A stretch of DNA of 64,000 bases from CAWBLP01 sp963789495 (GCA_963789495.1 CAWBLP010000010.1:434001-498000); one strand, 5' to 3'. Numbered from the stretch's first letter, positions 18,700-27,549 are shown. Numbers and translations: made by a program. The notes: generated from the letters alone by a model not told the origin.

Positions 18700-19683
18700 C
18701 TAGCGGACCGCCAGCATGCGCTCCACCGACAGGCGGGCCCGATCGACAATGGCCGGATCGATCGTCACCTCGTGCTGCATTTCCTGTAGCGCGCTGCGGA
18801 TATTGCTCAGCGTAATGCGCTTCATATGCGGGCACAGGTTGCACGGGCGCACGAAGTCCACATCGGGGTGATGCACCGATACATTGTCGGCCATCGAGCA
18901 TTCGGTCAGTAGCACCACCCGCGCGGGCTTCTCGCGCCCCACGAAGGCGGACATATCGGCGGTGGATCCGGCGTAGTCAGCCTCGGCGATGACCTCCGGG
19001 GGACATTCCGGATGCGCCAGGATGATGACGCCAGGGTGGTCGGTGCGCAGGGCGCGCACTTCCTCGGCAGTGAACCGCTCATGCACCTCGCAATGGCCGG
19101 CCCAGGCGATGATCTTCACCTCGGTCTGCGCGGCGACGTTCTGCGCCAGGTATTCGTCCGGCAGCATGATCACGCGGTCAGTGCCGAGCGATTCGACAAT
19201 CTTCTTGGCGTTGGCTGAGGTGCAGCAGATGTCGGTTTCCGCCTTCACAGCGGCTGAGGAGTTCACGTAGGTCACCACTGGCACGCCGGGATTCTGTGCC
19301 CGCATCAGCCGCACGTCGGCGGCGGTGATGGATGATGCCAGCGAGCAGCCGGCCCTGGTATCGGGGATCAGTACTGTCTTGGCGGGGTTCAGCAACTTCG
19401 CCGTCTCGGCCATGAAATGGACCCCGGCGAGCACGATCACATCCGCATCCACCGTCATCGCCTCGCGCGCCAGTGCCAGGCTGTCGCCGGTGATGTCGGC
19501 GACGCAGTGGAAGATTTCCGGCGTCATATAATTGTGCGCCAGAATCACGGCGTTACGCTGGCGCTTCAGGTCCAGGATGGCCTCGACGTCGTCGGCGAAC
19601 ACCGGCCACTCGATCGGGGGGATGACGCGCTTGACCCGCTGATAGAGCGGGGCGGTGCGTTCCAGCAGAGCGGATGCCGACAT
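18700..19683 (-). CDS. nadA: Quinolinate synthase
   Basis: A 327-residue iron-sulfur enzyme that condenses iminoaspartate with dihydroxyacetone phosphate to quinolinate. The sequence has AVILAHNYMTPEIFH, GVHFMAETAKLLNP, and the three cluster cysteines in PDTRAGCSLASS, ICCTSANAKKI and RPCNLCPHMKRITL. AHPECPPEVIAEADYAGST is the conserved substrate loop. The ATG at 19683 is preceded by GAGGAGCATCCC, a good ribosome site. Two tandem palindromes immediately upstream (19701-19747) are probable operators for NadQ, whose likely gene lies 2 kb away at 21683-22618. Confidence 0.97.
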   Translation of the reverse strand: MSASALLERTAPLYQRVKRVIPPIEWPVFADDVEAILDLKRQRNAVILAHNYMTPEIFHCVADITGDSLALAREAMTVDADVIVLAGVHFMAETAKLLNPAKTVLIPDTRAGCSLASSITAADVRLMRAQNPGVPVVTYVNSSAAVKAETDICCTSANAKKIVESLGTDRVIMLPDEYLAQNVAAQTEVKIIAWAGHCEVHERFTAEEVRALRTDHPGVIILAHPECPPEVIAEADYAGSTADMSAFVGREKPARVVLLTECSMADNVSVHHPDVDFVRPCNLCPHMKRITLSNIRSALQEMQHEVTIDPAIVDRARLSVERMLAVR

Positions 19684-20024
19684 GGGATGCTCCTCGTTGT
19701 TATGCTCTAAATGAGCATTTCAACGCGATATGCTAGAGGTGAGCATAACTATGTCAAGCGGAGACATGTTGGCCGGTCCGGCCAAGTGCGATCCTTTGGC
19801 GCCGCTCAGCCCCGGCGTAAGTCGCGTCGCAGCCGTCAGAATCCGGTCACGCGTGGATGCGCGCAGCCGCCGCCTCATGAGGTTCAGCTGCCGCATCATC
19901 CGAAATCTGGAGCGCTGCATTCAGCTCCACGCAAAGCAGCACGCCGATGCGCGCGATGGCTGGAAGCCGCCGCACGGCCCAAAAGCCAGGACAACGCATT
20001 CTCGCCAGGACAAGCCAGGCAAAG
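19684..20024. other. Intergenic region upstream of nadA
   Basis: This 341-base gap between nadA and a small hypothetical gene holds the nadA promoter region and its two palindromes. Beyond 19748 I see only open frames without family similarity. Confidence 0.55.
19701..19747 (-). promoter_or_regulatory. Tandem operator upstream of nadA, probable NadQ sites
   Basis: Two 19-base inverted repeats share the consensus TATGCTC-N5-GAGCATA. Site 1 is 19701-19719 (TATGCTC TAAAT GAGCATT) and site 2 is 19729-19747 (TATGCTA GAGGT GAGCATA). Their centres are 28 bases apart, close to three helical turns less a few bases. They begin 18 bases ahead of the nadA ATG, so a bound repressor would block transcription start or early elongation. 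Assignment to NadQ rests on gene proximity and pathway logic; I could not compare with a motif library. Confidence 0.65.
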
Positions 20025-20240
20025 TCAGGCGCGGGAGCGCACCATGGTCTTGATGGCACCGCGATCCTTGCCGGATGCCAGTGCGATTTCCCGATCCTGG
20101 GCTTCGATCGTGGCTTTGGCCGCGTCCTCGCCGTCCAGACTTTCCACCACGGTGGTAGGGACCTTGCGACGGGATGTCAGGCTGCCATCGGCATAGGTCA
20201 CGTCGAACAGCACGAAGCTGCTCAGCGTACGACGTTTCAT
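20025..20240 (-). CDS. Small conserved-type hypothetical protein
   Basis: A 71-residue protein starting MKRRTLSSFVLFDVTYADG, with a TSRRKVPTTVVESLDG segment and a charged tail. No family was recognised. I chose ATG 20240 over the longer frame to 20369 because the upstream extension overlaps the next gene and is low-complexity Arg-rich. It forms a minus-strand string with two other small genes, downstream of carD. The short beta-rich N-terminus and acidic/basic C-terminal helix suggest a soluble cytoplasmic protein. Confidence 0.55.
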   Translation of the reverse strand: MKRRTLSSFVLFDVTYADGSLTSRRKVPTTVVESLDGEDAAKATIEAQDREIALASGKDRGAIKTMVRSRA

Positions 20241-20271
20241 GCGAAATACTCCGGGTTTGGGCGTTAGCCCG

Positions 20272-20448
20272 TCATTCGCTGCGCGGCTCGTCGGCGCCTG
20301 CTTCAGCCGAGGCGGTCGGCGCCCCCTCCTGCTCTGCCTTGCGGCGTGCGACGGCTTCCTCGCGCTCACGCAGCTTGGCGTCCTTCTTGGCCTGCTTCTG
20401 GCGGTTTCTTTCAGCTCGTTGCTGATTGTAGTTTGGCTTGAAGGCCAT
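20272..20448 (-). CDS. Small highly charged protein
   Basis: A 58-residue Lys/Arg/Glu-rich protein starting MAFKPNYNQQRAERNRQK, probably one long helix. Similar short proteins with a MAFKPNYNxxR start are common in alphaproteobacteria, with no assigned role. GTGGAGACG lies ahead of two adjacent ATGs (20451, 20448); the second has the better spacing. The acidic Ala-rich tail (ASAEAGADEPRSE) is likely disordered. It overlaps no neighbour and ends 31 bases before the next small gene. Confidence 0.6.
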   Translation of the reverse strand: MAFKPNYNQQRAERNRQKQAKKDAKLREREEAVARRKAEQEGAPTASAEAGADEPRSE

Positions 20449-20507
20449 CATCGTCTCCACGCACGCGGTACCACACAGGATGCTTCACCGACCGGGTGAG
20501 TGCTACG

Positions 20508-20714
20508 TCAGCCGAATACGCCCTGGCCGGCGGCAAGCTGGCTTTCCACCATGACACGCTCGTGCTGGTCCAACAGATGTTTCACCCGGTATTGCGGGTC
20601 CCGGGTCTCGCTCGGCATCAGTCTTTGTATCTTGTAGCGGCCCCGCGGCACGTTGCCATCCCGTGGTCCCGGCAGGAATTCAACCACCTGGCCGATTGCG
20701 AATTTATGGCTCAT
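20508..20714 (-). CDS. Small conserved hypothetical protein
   Basis: A 68-residue protein: MSHKFAIGQVVEFLPGPRDG, then RGRYKIQRLMPSETRDPQYR and VKHLLDQHERVMVESQL. The FAIGQVVEF...YRVKH layout suggests a small SH3-like beta barrel. Similar short proteins occur in many alphaproteobacteria without known function. The start at ATG 20714 is supported by homolog-like N-terminus and clean length. It is separated from carD by about 180 bases and is probably its own unit. Confidence 0.65.
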   Translation of the reverse strand: MSHKFAIGQVVEFLPGPRDGNVPRGRYKIQRLMPSETRDPQYRVKHLLDQHERVMVESQLAAGQGVFG

Positions 20715-20892
20715 TGCCGGCCCCAGCCTTGTTCATACAGTCCGGCGGCCCGCACCATGCGGGCCGGAATGCTTTTCATAACGGGAAGTAGCGGATGCGG
20801 CATGCGCATGAACACAGGCAGCCCAGGCCGAAAAGCGCCTAAACTGGTATATGGCGTTGGGGCGAGGCCTTACCATAGGAATTTCGACCGGC

Positions 20893-21447
20893 TCAGCTCT
20901 CCTCCTCCTCCGGCGCCGCCTCGGCACGGCTGGGGGCGGGACGCCGCGTCTGTTGCATCACCTCGGTCAGCCGGGTGATGGAGGTCATCTTGTCGGTGTT
21001 GTTCACCGCGGCGTATTCCGCCGCCAGCCGATCGATCGCCAACTCGAACAGATTCCGCTGGCTGAAACTGCTGCCGGAACCGTCCGACGCGGATTGCAGA
21101 TCGCGCACCACCTCGGCCAGCGCCTTCAGATCACCGGAGTTGATCTTCGCCTGATATTCCTGCGACCGCTTCGCCCACATCAGGCGGCTGGTGCGGGGGC
21201 GTCCCTGCAGGATGGTGATCGCCTCGGCCAGCGCCTCCGGCGTCGCGAGCTTGCGCAGCCCGGCGATCCCCGCTTTGACGATGGGAATGCGGAGCACCAT
21301 CGCGTTTTCCGCAAACGAAATCTGAATCATGTCCAGCTTATGGCCGGCCACTTCGACCGGGCCGACATGATCGACCTTGCCAACGCCATGCGTCGGATAA
21401 ACGACAAAATCACCCTTGCGGAACCGCTCCGCAGTCGCCGGCTTCAT
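20893..21447 (-). CDS. CarD family transcriptional regulator
   Basis: A 184-residue protein. The N-terminal RNA polymerase interacting domain is plain: FRKGDFVVYPTHGVGKVDHV, followed by a Tudor-like fold. The C-terminal helical DNA-contacting domain spans residues about 65-160 (GRPRTSRLMWAKRSQEYQAK, FELAIDRLAAEYAAV). CarD proteins bind the RNA polymerase beta subunit and stabilise open complexes at promoters, notably rRNA. The acidic C-terminus (EAAPEEEES) is usual in Rhodospirillales-like members. It appears monocistronic. Confidence 0.92.
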   Translation of the reverse strand: MKPATAERFRKGDFVVYPTHGVGKVDHVGPVEVAGHKLDMIQISFAENAMVLRIPIVKAGIAGLRKLATPEALAEAITILQGRPRTSRLMWAKRSQEYQAKINSGDLKALAEVVRDLQSASDGSGSSFSQRNLFELAIDRLAAEYAAVNNTDKMTSITRLTEVMQQTRRPAPSRAEAAPEEEES

Positions 21448-21682
21448 CTAGAGTCCTGGTCTCCCGGAATGCGGCATCCACCATTTCCGTGGTAACGACG
21501 GTCGCACTTGCCACTCTGATTACCTCACTCGTTCAACGTTTGAATATGGGGATGCGGCGCAAAAATGCATCGGACGGCACGCAGCGGCCATGGGGCCGCT
21601 CGGGTGCAGATCGAGGCATCTCGCGTAGACTGGTGCCGGAGGCCGAGGCTGCTGGTGCCGGCGTGGTCCGTGCGTCCATCCG

Positions 21683-22618
21683 CTACCGGGCCGCCGGCAA
21701 TTTTGTTCCGGCTACAGCGCGTTCCGCCAGCAGTGTGCGGCGGAAACGAAACAGCTTGGCGGGGCGCCCGCCGGTTTCGCTGGCCATGCCGCCGGTTTCC
21801 TCTACCAACTCCTGCTGCTCGATCAGGCGGCGGAAGTTCTGCTTGTGCAACCGTCGTCCGGCCAGCAACTCCATCGCACGTTGCAACTGGCCGAGTGTGA
21901 AAGCGGATGGCATCAGCTCGAAGACGACGGGACGGTATTTGATCTTCCCGCGCAGCCGCGCGATGCCGGTTGCCAGGATACGACGATGGTCGTGTGCCAT
22001 CGGCTGGCCTGGGGCGCGCCTGCCGCCGGATTCCGGCACCAGTCCAGCCTCCCACAGGGTTTCATAGCGCTGCAGCACCAGGTCTTCATTCCAGGCGTGG
22101 CTCTCGAGGCCGAAATTGATCGCCACGCGGCTTCGGCGTTCCCAGCGCAGCATGGCATCCGGAGCGGCATCGGCCCAAGCCAGCAGCGGCTCCACTAAGT
22201 CGTCTGCCGCGCCATCCGAGTCGCGACGATCTTCCCAGGGAAAATACCAGTACCAATCACGCCAACCGGCGCCTTGCTCCCCTGACTGGCCGGATTCGCG
22301 CGTCAGGCCCAGATAGCTGATCGAAACGGCACGCTGATCCGGCGCCGACCGATCCCGATCGGCGAAAGTGTAGAGCTGCTCCATATAACCAAGGGGATGA
22401 TGAGTCTGCCGCTCGACCCAGGACCGGGTGGCGGCCTGCAGCGAGCGGTGCGTGGTCTCGAACGGGCCGGACGGCAGCGCCGAACCGTCATCGATGGTCA
22501 GCACGCGCGGCTCGCCGCCCGTCACCGCGACGATCACCGCGATCAGTTCGGCTGCCATCGAGCCCGCCTGCGCGGCGCCCGCCAATTCGCTACCCATCTG
22601 CTGCATGCGGCCGTTCAT
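21683..22618 (-). CDS. nadQ: NadQ-type NAD biosynthesis regulator (Nudix-like domain plus winged helix)
   Basis: The protein of about 311 residues has a Nudix-like N-terminal half: ELIAVIVAVTGGEPRVLTI, ALPSGPFETTHRSLQAATRS, HPLGYMEQLYTFADRDR and VSISYLGLTRE. The C-terminal half, FTLGQLQRAMELLAGRRLHK and RRLIEQQELVEETGG, is the winged-helix part. This architecture is that of the alphaproteobacterial NAD regulator NadQ, a repressor of de novo NAD synthesis genes. The catalytic Nudix box is not seen, as expected for a sensor. Start candidates are 22618 (MNGRMQQ) and 22558 (MAAELI); the longer 22741 frame runs into the divergent gene. nadA, with matching tandem palindromes, lies 2 kb downstream. 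Confidence 0.85.
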   Translation of the reverse strand: MNGRMQQMGSELAGAAQAGSMAAELIAVIVAVTGGEPRVLTIDDGSALPSGPFETTHRSLQAATRSWVERQTHHPLGYMEQLYTFADRDRSAPDQRAVSISYLGLTRESGQSGEQGAGWRDWYWYFPWEDRRDSDGAADDLVEPLLAWADAAPDAMLRWERRSRVAINFGLESHAWNEDLVLQRYETLWEAGLVPESGGRRAPGQPMAHDHRRILATGIARLRGKIKYRPVVFELMPSAFTLGQLQRAMELLAGRRLHKQNFRRLIEQQELVEETGGMASETGGRPAKLFRFRRTLLAERAVAGTKLPAAR

Positions 22619-22734
22619 CGCACGAATCGGCCTCGGGACGCCACTTTCGTTTGCTTCGCCCGGCATTTCGGCCACATTACAATACTGCGCGACGGCGACT
22701 GGGGATGATGAGCCTGAGGGAGGAACAAGCGCCA

Positions 22735-24084
22735 ATGACACGCGATGCCCGCGGCCTGCTGCTTTCCACCGACAGCGCGCCGGCTGCCGCGCTGTTCGAC
22801 CGAGCGGTGGAGCACTACCTGAAATTTCACGCCGACGCGCCGGCCTTGCTGGGTGAGGCGCTGGCTGCCGATCCCGGTTTCCTGATGGCGCATGTGTTCA
22901 GGGCGTATCTGCTGCTGAGCGCCGCCAACCCGGCGCATGACGCGATGGTGGCCGCAACTCTGGCGCAGGCGGAGACGCTGCAGGCCGGGGCGACCCGGCG
23001 CGAGCGGATGCATCTGGCGGCGGCTGCTGCCTGGGCGCAGGGCGCGCTGGATCGGTCGTTCCGCATCTGGCGCGAGCTGCTCGACGCCGATCCGACCGAC
23101 CTGCTGGCGGTGCGCATCTGCGACACGACCTGGTTCCGCCACGGCCAGACCGCGTTGATCCGCGACCAGGCGGACCGGCTGGCCCCCGCCTGGTCGGCCG
23201 ACCTGCCTGGCAATGACTGCTTCCAGACCATCTGGGCCTTCGCCCATGAGGAAAGCGGCGACTACGCCGCCGCCGAACGCGTGGTGGACGCGGCCGCCGC
23301 GCTCGATCCGGCCAATTTCTTCGCCCATCACGTGAAGGCGCATGTGATGGAAATGGAATGCCGCCCGCGCGAAGGCTGCGACTGGCTCGAAACCCATCGC
23401 GGCACCTGGGCGGTCGGCAACAACCTGATCCACCACCTCTGGTGGCATCGCGCGCTGATGGAGCTGGAGCTGGGCGAGCTGGACCTGGTACTCGCCAGCT
23501 ACGACACGAACATCCGCAACTTCGATGACCCGCTGACCAAGGCGGTGCCCGACCACTACGTCGATCTGCAGAATGCCGCCGCATTATTGTGGCGGCTGGA
23601 GCAGCTTGGCGTCGCGGTCGGCGACCGCTGGCAGGAACTGGCGGACAAGGCCGAGGCGCGGATCGGCGAGGCCGGTCATCTGTTGTTGGTGCCGCATCTG
23701 ATGCTGGCGCTGGCCGCTACCGGGCGGGCTGATGCTGCGGCGCGCTTCCTGGCGGCGCTGCGGACAAAGGCACAGGACAGCGCGCTCTGGACCGCACCGG
23801 CGATCGCGGAGGTGGTGCTGCCGGTGTGCGAGGCGTCACTGGCGCATCGCGCCGGCAACCATGAGCGGGTGGTGGATCTGCTGGCGCCGCGGCAGGAGCA
23901 GATCCGCCTGCTGGGCGGCAGCAATGCGCAGCGCGACATCGTGTTCCAGATACTGGTGGATTCGGCCATGAAGGCGGGCAGGCGGGACGTGCTGGCACCG
24001 ATCATCGCGCATGAAGCGGCCACCCGCGCGGTGCCGCCGACCCGGCGTGTCGGCTATGCGGCGGCAGCGCATTGGGTGGGGTAG
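22735..24084 (+). CDS. Tetratricopeptide-repeat protein
   Basis: A 449-residue all-helical protein with degenerate TPR units through its length: ALLGEALAADPGFLMAHVF, SFRIWRELLDADPTDLLAV and AAERVVDAAAALDPANFFAH. A conserved family core reads NNLIHHLWWHRALMELELG. GAGGGAGGAAC about 10 bases upstream decides ATG 22735 over earlier in-frame ATGs at 22651 and 22705. There is no signal peptide or membrane segment, so a cytoplasmic scaffold or regulatory role is likely. It is divergent from nadQ with about 115 bases between. An IS630 element lies just downstream. Confidence 0.8.
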   Translation: MTRDARGLLLSTDSAPAAALFDRAVEHYLKFHADAPALLGEALAADPGFLMAHVFRAYLLLSAANPAHDAMVAATLAQAETLQAGATRRERMHLAAAAAWAQGALDRSFRIWRELLDADPTDLLAVRICDTTWFRHGQTALIRDQADRLAPAWSADLPGNDCFQTIWAFAHEESGDYAAAERVVDAAAALDPANFFAHHVKAHVMEMECRPREGCDWLETHRGTWAVGNNLIHHLWWHRALMELELGELDLVLASYDTNIRNFDDPLTKAVPDHYVDLQNAAALLWRLEQLGVAVGDRWQELADKAEARIGEAGHLLLVPHLMLALAATGRADAAARFLAALRTKAQDSALWTAPAIAEVVLPVCEASLAHRAGNHERVVDLLAPRQEQIRLLGGSNAQRDIVFQILVDSAMKAGRRDVLAPIIAHEAATRAVPPTRRVGYAAAAHWVG

Positions 24085-24206
24085 CCGCCGGTCGCGGCGC
24101 CCATCACCGACCTCCGCGGGCACGCGGTCCGGCCAAGCGCTGCAGTGCCTGGCCGGCGCGCGGACCGGTCATCTCGGCCTGGCGATAGCACCAAGCCAGG
24201 GGCGTA

Positions 24207-25350
24207 CGGCTAAGCAGGGATTCGTTGGTTGCCCAGCGGAAGTGGCGCTCGCTCTTGATTGAGCGCACTCACGGCTTGGTGGATCGCCCCATCGAGTTGC
24301 TCGGGATCGGCGAAGGTCTGATGGGCGAGATGATGCGCCTTGAGGTCCCGCCAGACGCCTTCGATGTCATTGAGCTCTGGCGCATACTTAGGGAGCCACT
24401 CGACGGTGAGCCAATGGGCACGGGCGGCGAGCGCTGCCCGGGAGAGTTTGCTGGTGTGGATTGGACCATTGTCCTCGACCAGAACCACCGGTTTGACAGG
24501 CTGTCCGGGCTTGGGCCCGTAGAGCCGGTCCAGTTGTTCGAGATGGGCGATGAAGTCGCTGCTGCGCTTGGTCGGACTGGTGTGCACGATGAGCTGGCGC
24601 GTGACGTGATCGAACGAACCCACCATCGCCACCTTCCTGGCTTGTCCTGGCGCAGGAACACGTAAATCAGCGCCTGCCTTCGCCCAGACCCGGGCGAGAT
24701 AGGGATGCGTCAGCGCCTCGCTCTCGTCGCCGTAAAGCAAAACGATGTCGCCAGCGGTGGCCTGCTGTTTGCGCAGTTGCAGGCGCAGACCAACCCGCTC
24801 GACATCGGCGGCAACCTGGCGCCCCTTCAGCGTGTGCCGCGGACGCCGCCAGCGGAACTTTTTTTGCGCAGAGCCTTGGACAATTGCGAGCGGCTGATAC
24901 GCACGCCCTCGCGGTTTTCGATTTCGGCGCGCAACCGGGGAATGGTCCAGTTGTGCCGATCCGCCACAGGTTCCTCGAGTAGCGGCACCGCAACACGCAG
25001 GGCTGCCTCGCTCTTCATCGGTGCCGGCCCGGGTGCGACGGTGGCCTTCAAGGCCGCGATACCGCCACGCATGAAGTCGCTCCGCCACAGGCGGACCGTG
25101 TCCTCGCGCACGCCAAATGCCTCGGCAATCCGCGCGCTGGTCCAGCCAGCCAATGTCAGACGAACGGCTCGGGCGCGGTCTGCCTCGCCACGATCACGCG
25201 AACCGGCGAGCGCCACCAGAGCCGCTTGTTGCTCTTCGGTCGCTGAAAGCGGCGATCTGCCCGTCATGTCCTGCACCCTGCGAATCGGTGCCGGCAGCGA
25301 ATCGTACCCACCACCCGTTGGTCAAGCTGGCGGATTCTGCTTAGAACCGC
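24207..25350 (-). mobile_element. IS630-family insertion sequence, apparently complete
   Basis: The element is about 1.15 kb and carries both transposase halves. Related terminal sequences read outward-in as CTAAGCAGGGATTCGTTGG (left, from 24210) and CTAAGCAGAATCCGCCAG (right, reading back from about 25344). It landed next to the stop codon of the pyridoxamine-oxidase-like gene (TAG at 25357-25355); IS630 elements target TA. The ends are given to within roughly 10 bases. Confidence 0.75.
24210..25276 (-). CDS. IS630-family transposase, two frames joined by probable -1 frameshift
   Basis: Frame A (25276-24827) has the helix-turn-helix half: LTLAGWTSARIAEAFGVRED, and TIPRLRAEIENREGVRI. Frame B (to 24210) has the catalytic half with the DDE residues in LLYGDESEALTHPYLA, VVLVEDNGPIHTSKLS and LPKYAPELNDIEGVW. 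On the coding strand both overlap at CGC-AAA-AAA-AGT (A7 at 24865-24859). A -1 slip there gives ALRKKKFRWRRPRHTLKGR with no lost residues, the usual IS630 product of about 355 residues. Unshifted translation stops at 24827 with only the DNA-binding half. Confidence 0.88.
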
Positions 25351-25354
25351 GCGG

Positions 25355-25984
25355 CTAGTACAGAGTTGTGCGCAACCGCTCCGGATACTCCCGGTCGTAC
25401 TGCTCGCCGCCCACCCGTCCGGTGGTGATATCCGCCAGCATGGTTCCCGTGCTGGGCAGTGCCTTGCGGGAGATGTGCTTCTCAGGGTTCCATAGCTCCG
25501 ACCGCACCAGCGCCTTCGGGCATTGAAAATACACCGTCTCCACATGCACCACGATCACCGATCGCGGCAGGGTCCCACGGAATTCAAACCGCGCCAGCAG
25601 GTCCGGTGCCACCGAGATCGCCGCCCGTCCGTTCACCCGCAGGGTCTCGCCGATGCCAGGGATCAGGAACAGCAGCGCCACGCGCGGGTCGTGGATGATA
25701 TTGTGCAGACTGTCGACGCGGTTGTTGCCGCGCCGATCCGGCATCAGCAGCGTCTTTTCGTCCGACACCGTCACAAACCCAGCGGGATCTCCGCGCGGCG
25801 ACACGTCCAGGCCGTCCGGCCCGCTGGTTGCCATCGCAACGAACGGCGAGGCGGCGATCATCGCCTGGTAATGCGGATGAAGGTAGCACACCTCCTTGGC
25901 GATCGCACCGGCCGATGGTTCTCCATACAGGGCGGCCAGTGCCGCCGCGTCGCGCACCAGATGATGGTCGGTCACCGCATCCAT
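25355..25984 (-). CDS. Pyridoxamine 5'-phosphate oxidase family FMN-binding protein
   Basis: A 209-residue split-barrel flavoprotein of the MSMEG_1061/DR2398-like subgroup: FVAMATSGPDGLDVSPRGDP, LLMPDRRGNNRVDSLHNII, LLFLIPGIGETLRVNGRA and VHVETVYFQCPKALVRS. The RGNNR segment contacts FMN in relatives. The substrate is not known. The stop codon touches the IS630 element, but the C-terminus RLRTTLY looks native, so the gene is probably whole. It is divergent from the CobW-type gene at 25999, with 14 bases between the starts. Confidence 0.87.
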   Translation of the reverse strand: MDAVTDHHLVRDAAALAALYGEPSAGAIAKEVCYLHPHYQAMIAASPFVAMATSGPDGLDVSPRGDPAGFVTVSDEKTLLMPDRRGNNRVDSLHNIIHDPRVALLFLIPGIGETLRVNGRAAISVAPDLLARFEFRGTLPRSVIVVHVETVYFQCPKALVRSELWNPEKHISRKALPSTGTMLADITTGRVGGEQYDREYPERLRTTLY

Positions 25985-25998
25985 GGCATGCTCCCAGC

Positions 25999-27021
25999 AT
26001 GATTTCTGTGTCGATCGTCACCGGCTTTCTGGGCAGCGGCAAGACCACGCTGATCGGTCGTATTCTGCGCGACCCGACCTTCGCCCGCACCGCGGTCATC
26101 GTCAACGAGTTCGGCGAGATCGGGCTTGATCATGATCTGATCGCACATAGCGACGAGACCTTGCTGGCGCTGACCACAGGCTGCCTGTGCTGTGCCGTGC
26201 GCGGCGATCTGGTGGCCACGCTGCTGGACCTGCAAGAGCGCCGCGATGCGGGTGAGATTGCCTATGACCAGGTGCTGATCGAGACCTCCGGCCTGGCCGA
26301 CCCCGCACCGATCCTGCAGGCGCTGATGACGGATCCCGACATCGGTCGTGGCCACGCGCTGGACACCGTGCTGACCGTGGTCGATGCGCTGCTCGCCGCC
26401 ACCACGCTGGACCGTTATCCGGAGGCGCGGCGCCAGGTGGTCCTCGCCGACTTGTTGGCAATCAGTAAGATCGACGCTGTCAGCAAGACTGGCGGCGGAG
26501 GCGAGGTCGCAGCCTTGTCCCACCGGCTCGCCGCTATGAACCCGGGTGCGGCGCAGGCGACCACCGCGGACCTTGTGCCCGGATTACTGTTTGCCGGCGC
26601 CGAACCGCTTGCCCGGGCGGCTCGTCTGGCCGCTCTGGCGCCCGATGTCGGGTCGCCGTTTCTGCGCGCGCAGCACAGTGACGGCGTCGAGACGTTCGCG
26701 CTGCGACGTGATCGGCCGGTGCCTGCGCTGGCGCTGACCCTGTTCCTGCAGGCGCTCGTCGAGCATTGCGGCGGCCGTCTGCTACGGGTGAAGGGGCTGA
26801 TGAATATTGCCGAGATGCCGGGCCAGCCGGCGCTGATCCATGGCGTGCAGCACGTCTTTTCGCCGCCGGAGTTTTTGGCCGAGTGGCCGTCGCCGGATCG
26901 CCGCACGCGGCTGGTGTTCATCGCGCGCGGCGTACCGCGACATTTTGCGGCCCGCCTGCTAGATTCTATCGAGAGCGAAGTGCGCGACGCGCAGGCGGTC
27001 GATGCTGCCGACCATGCATGA
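25999..27021 (+). CDS. CobW/YjiA-family zinc-chaperone GTPase
   Basis: A 340-residue G3E GTPase: P-loop GFLGSGKTT at residues 9-17, the Mg-binding switch VNEFGEIGLDHDL, the metal site GCLCC at 61-65, ETSGLADP (Walker B-like), and SKID as the guanine-specificity motif. The C-terminal CobW domain follows (KGLMNIAEMPGQPALIHG and FIARGVPRHF). Such proteins deliver metal, often zinc, to client enzymes using GTP. ATG 25999 gives the canonical N-terminus directly. A metal-dependent hydrolase set lies downstream, so one of those enzymes could be the client; this is inference. Confidence 0.92.
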   Translation: MISVSIVTGFLGSGKTTLIGRILRDPTFARTAVIVNEFGEIGLDHDLIAHSDETLLALTTGCLCCAVRGDLVATLLDLQERRDAGEIAYDQVLIETSGLADPAPILQALMTDPDIGRGHALDTVLTVVDALLAATTLDRYPEARRQVVLADLLAISKIDAVSKTGGGGEVAALSHRLAAMNPGAAQATTADLVPGLLFAGAEPLARAARLAALAPDVGSPFLRAQHSDGVETFALRRDRPVPALALTLFLQALVEHCGGRLLRVKGLMNIAEMPGQPALIHGVQHVFSPPEFLAEWPSPDRRTRLVFIARGVPRHFAARLLDSIESEVRDAQAVDAADHA

Positions 27022-27180
27022 GGTTCGCGACGTCGCATGCGCCGCCCTGTCATGGCGGGCGAGTTTCCTGTGTTGGCGGCTGTCCCTGCGGCACCCGACA
27101 GTGGATGACAGGTCTGCGCCATGGCGGTCGCCGGCGACCCGCGCGTCACCTGCGCCGGGCCGCCGTAACCACCCGTCCGG

Positions 27181-27549
27181 CTAAATCGCCGGCGCGGCGT
27201 CGGTAAATCCGGTCACCGATTGTAGCCTGCCGTCAGATGCGACCACCCCGAAATCGGTACCCGCGAGATAGAGTGGCGCCTCCGGTGCACCGCCGGCCTC
27301 CCAACTGAATCGCACGCGGTCGCCATGTGCCTCCACGCCGCTCACCAGGCGCAGGCGGTAGTCCGGAAACTGGGCCTGCGCCGCACCAATCATGGCGTCG
27401 ATCGCGGCGTGCCCGCTGCCGTTGCGATGGGCGTCCAGATAGACCCCGTCTTCGGTCCAGGTCCGCATCACCAGGTCTCGGCGGCGGGTCGGATCGCGCT
27501 CATTCCAGGCGGCCAGATAGTTTACCACGATCTCGTTGATCGGATTCAT
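27181..27549 (-). CDS. SnoaL-like / NTF2-fold protein
   Basis: A 122-residue protein starting MNPINEIVVNYLAAWNERDP, with DLVMRTWTEDGVYLD and AIDAMIGAAQAQFPDYRL, which are the standard SnoaL-like domain. A GGAG-like site precedes ATG 27549; the longer frame up to 27687 extends into the upstream region of hyuA. Members include small isomerases, hydrolases and many of unknown activity. It is divergent from hyuA, with 167 bases between the starts. Confidence 0.82.
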   Translation of the reverse strand: MNPINEIVVNYLAAWNERDPTRRRDLVMRTWTEDGVYLDAHRNGSGHAAIDAMIGAAQAQFPDYRLRLVSGVEAHGDRVRFSWEAGGAPEAPLYLAGTDFGVVASDGRLQSVTGFTDAAPAI

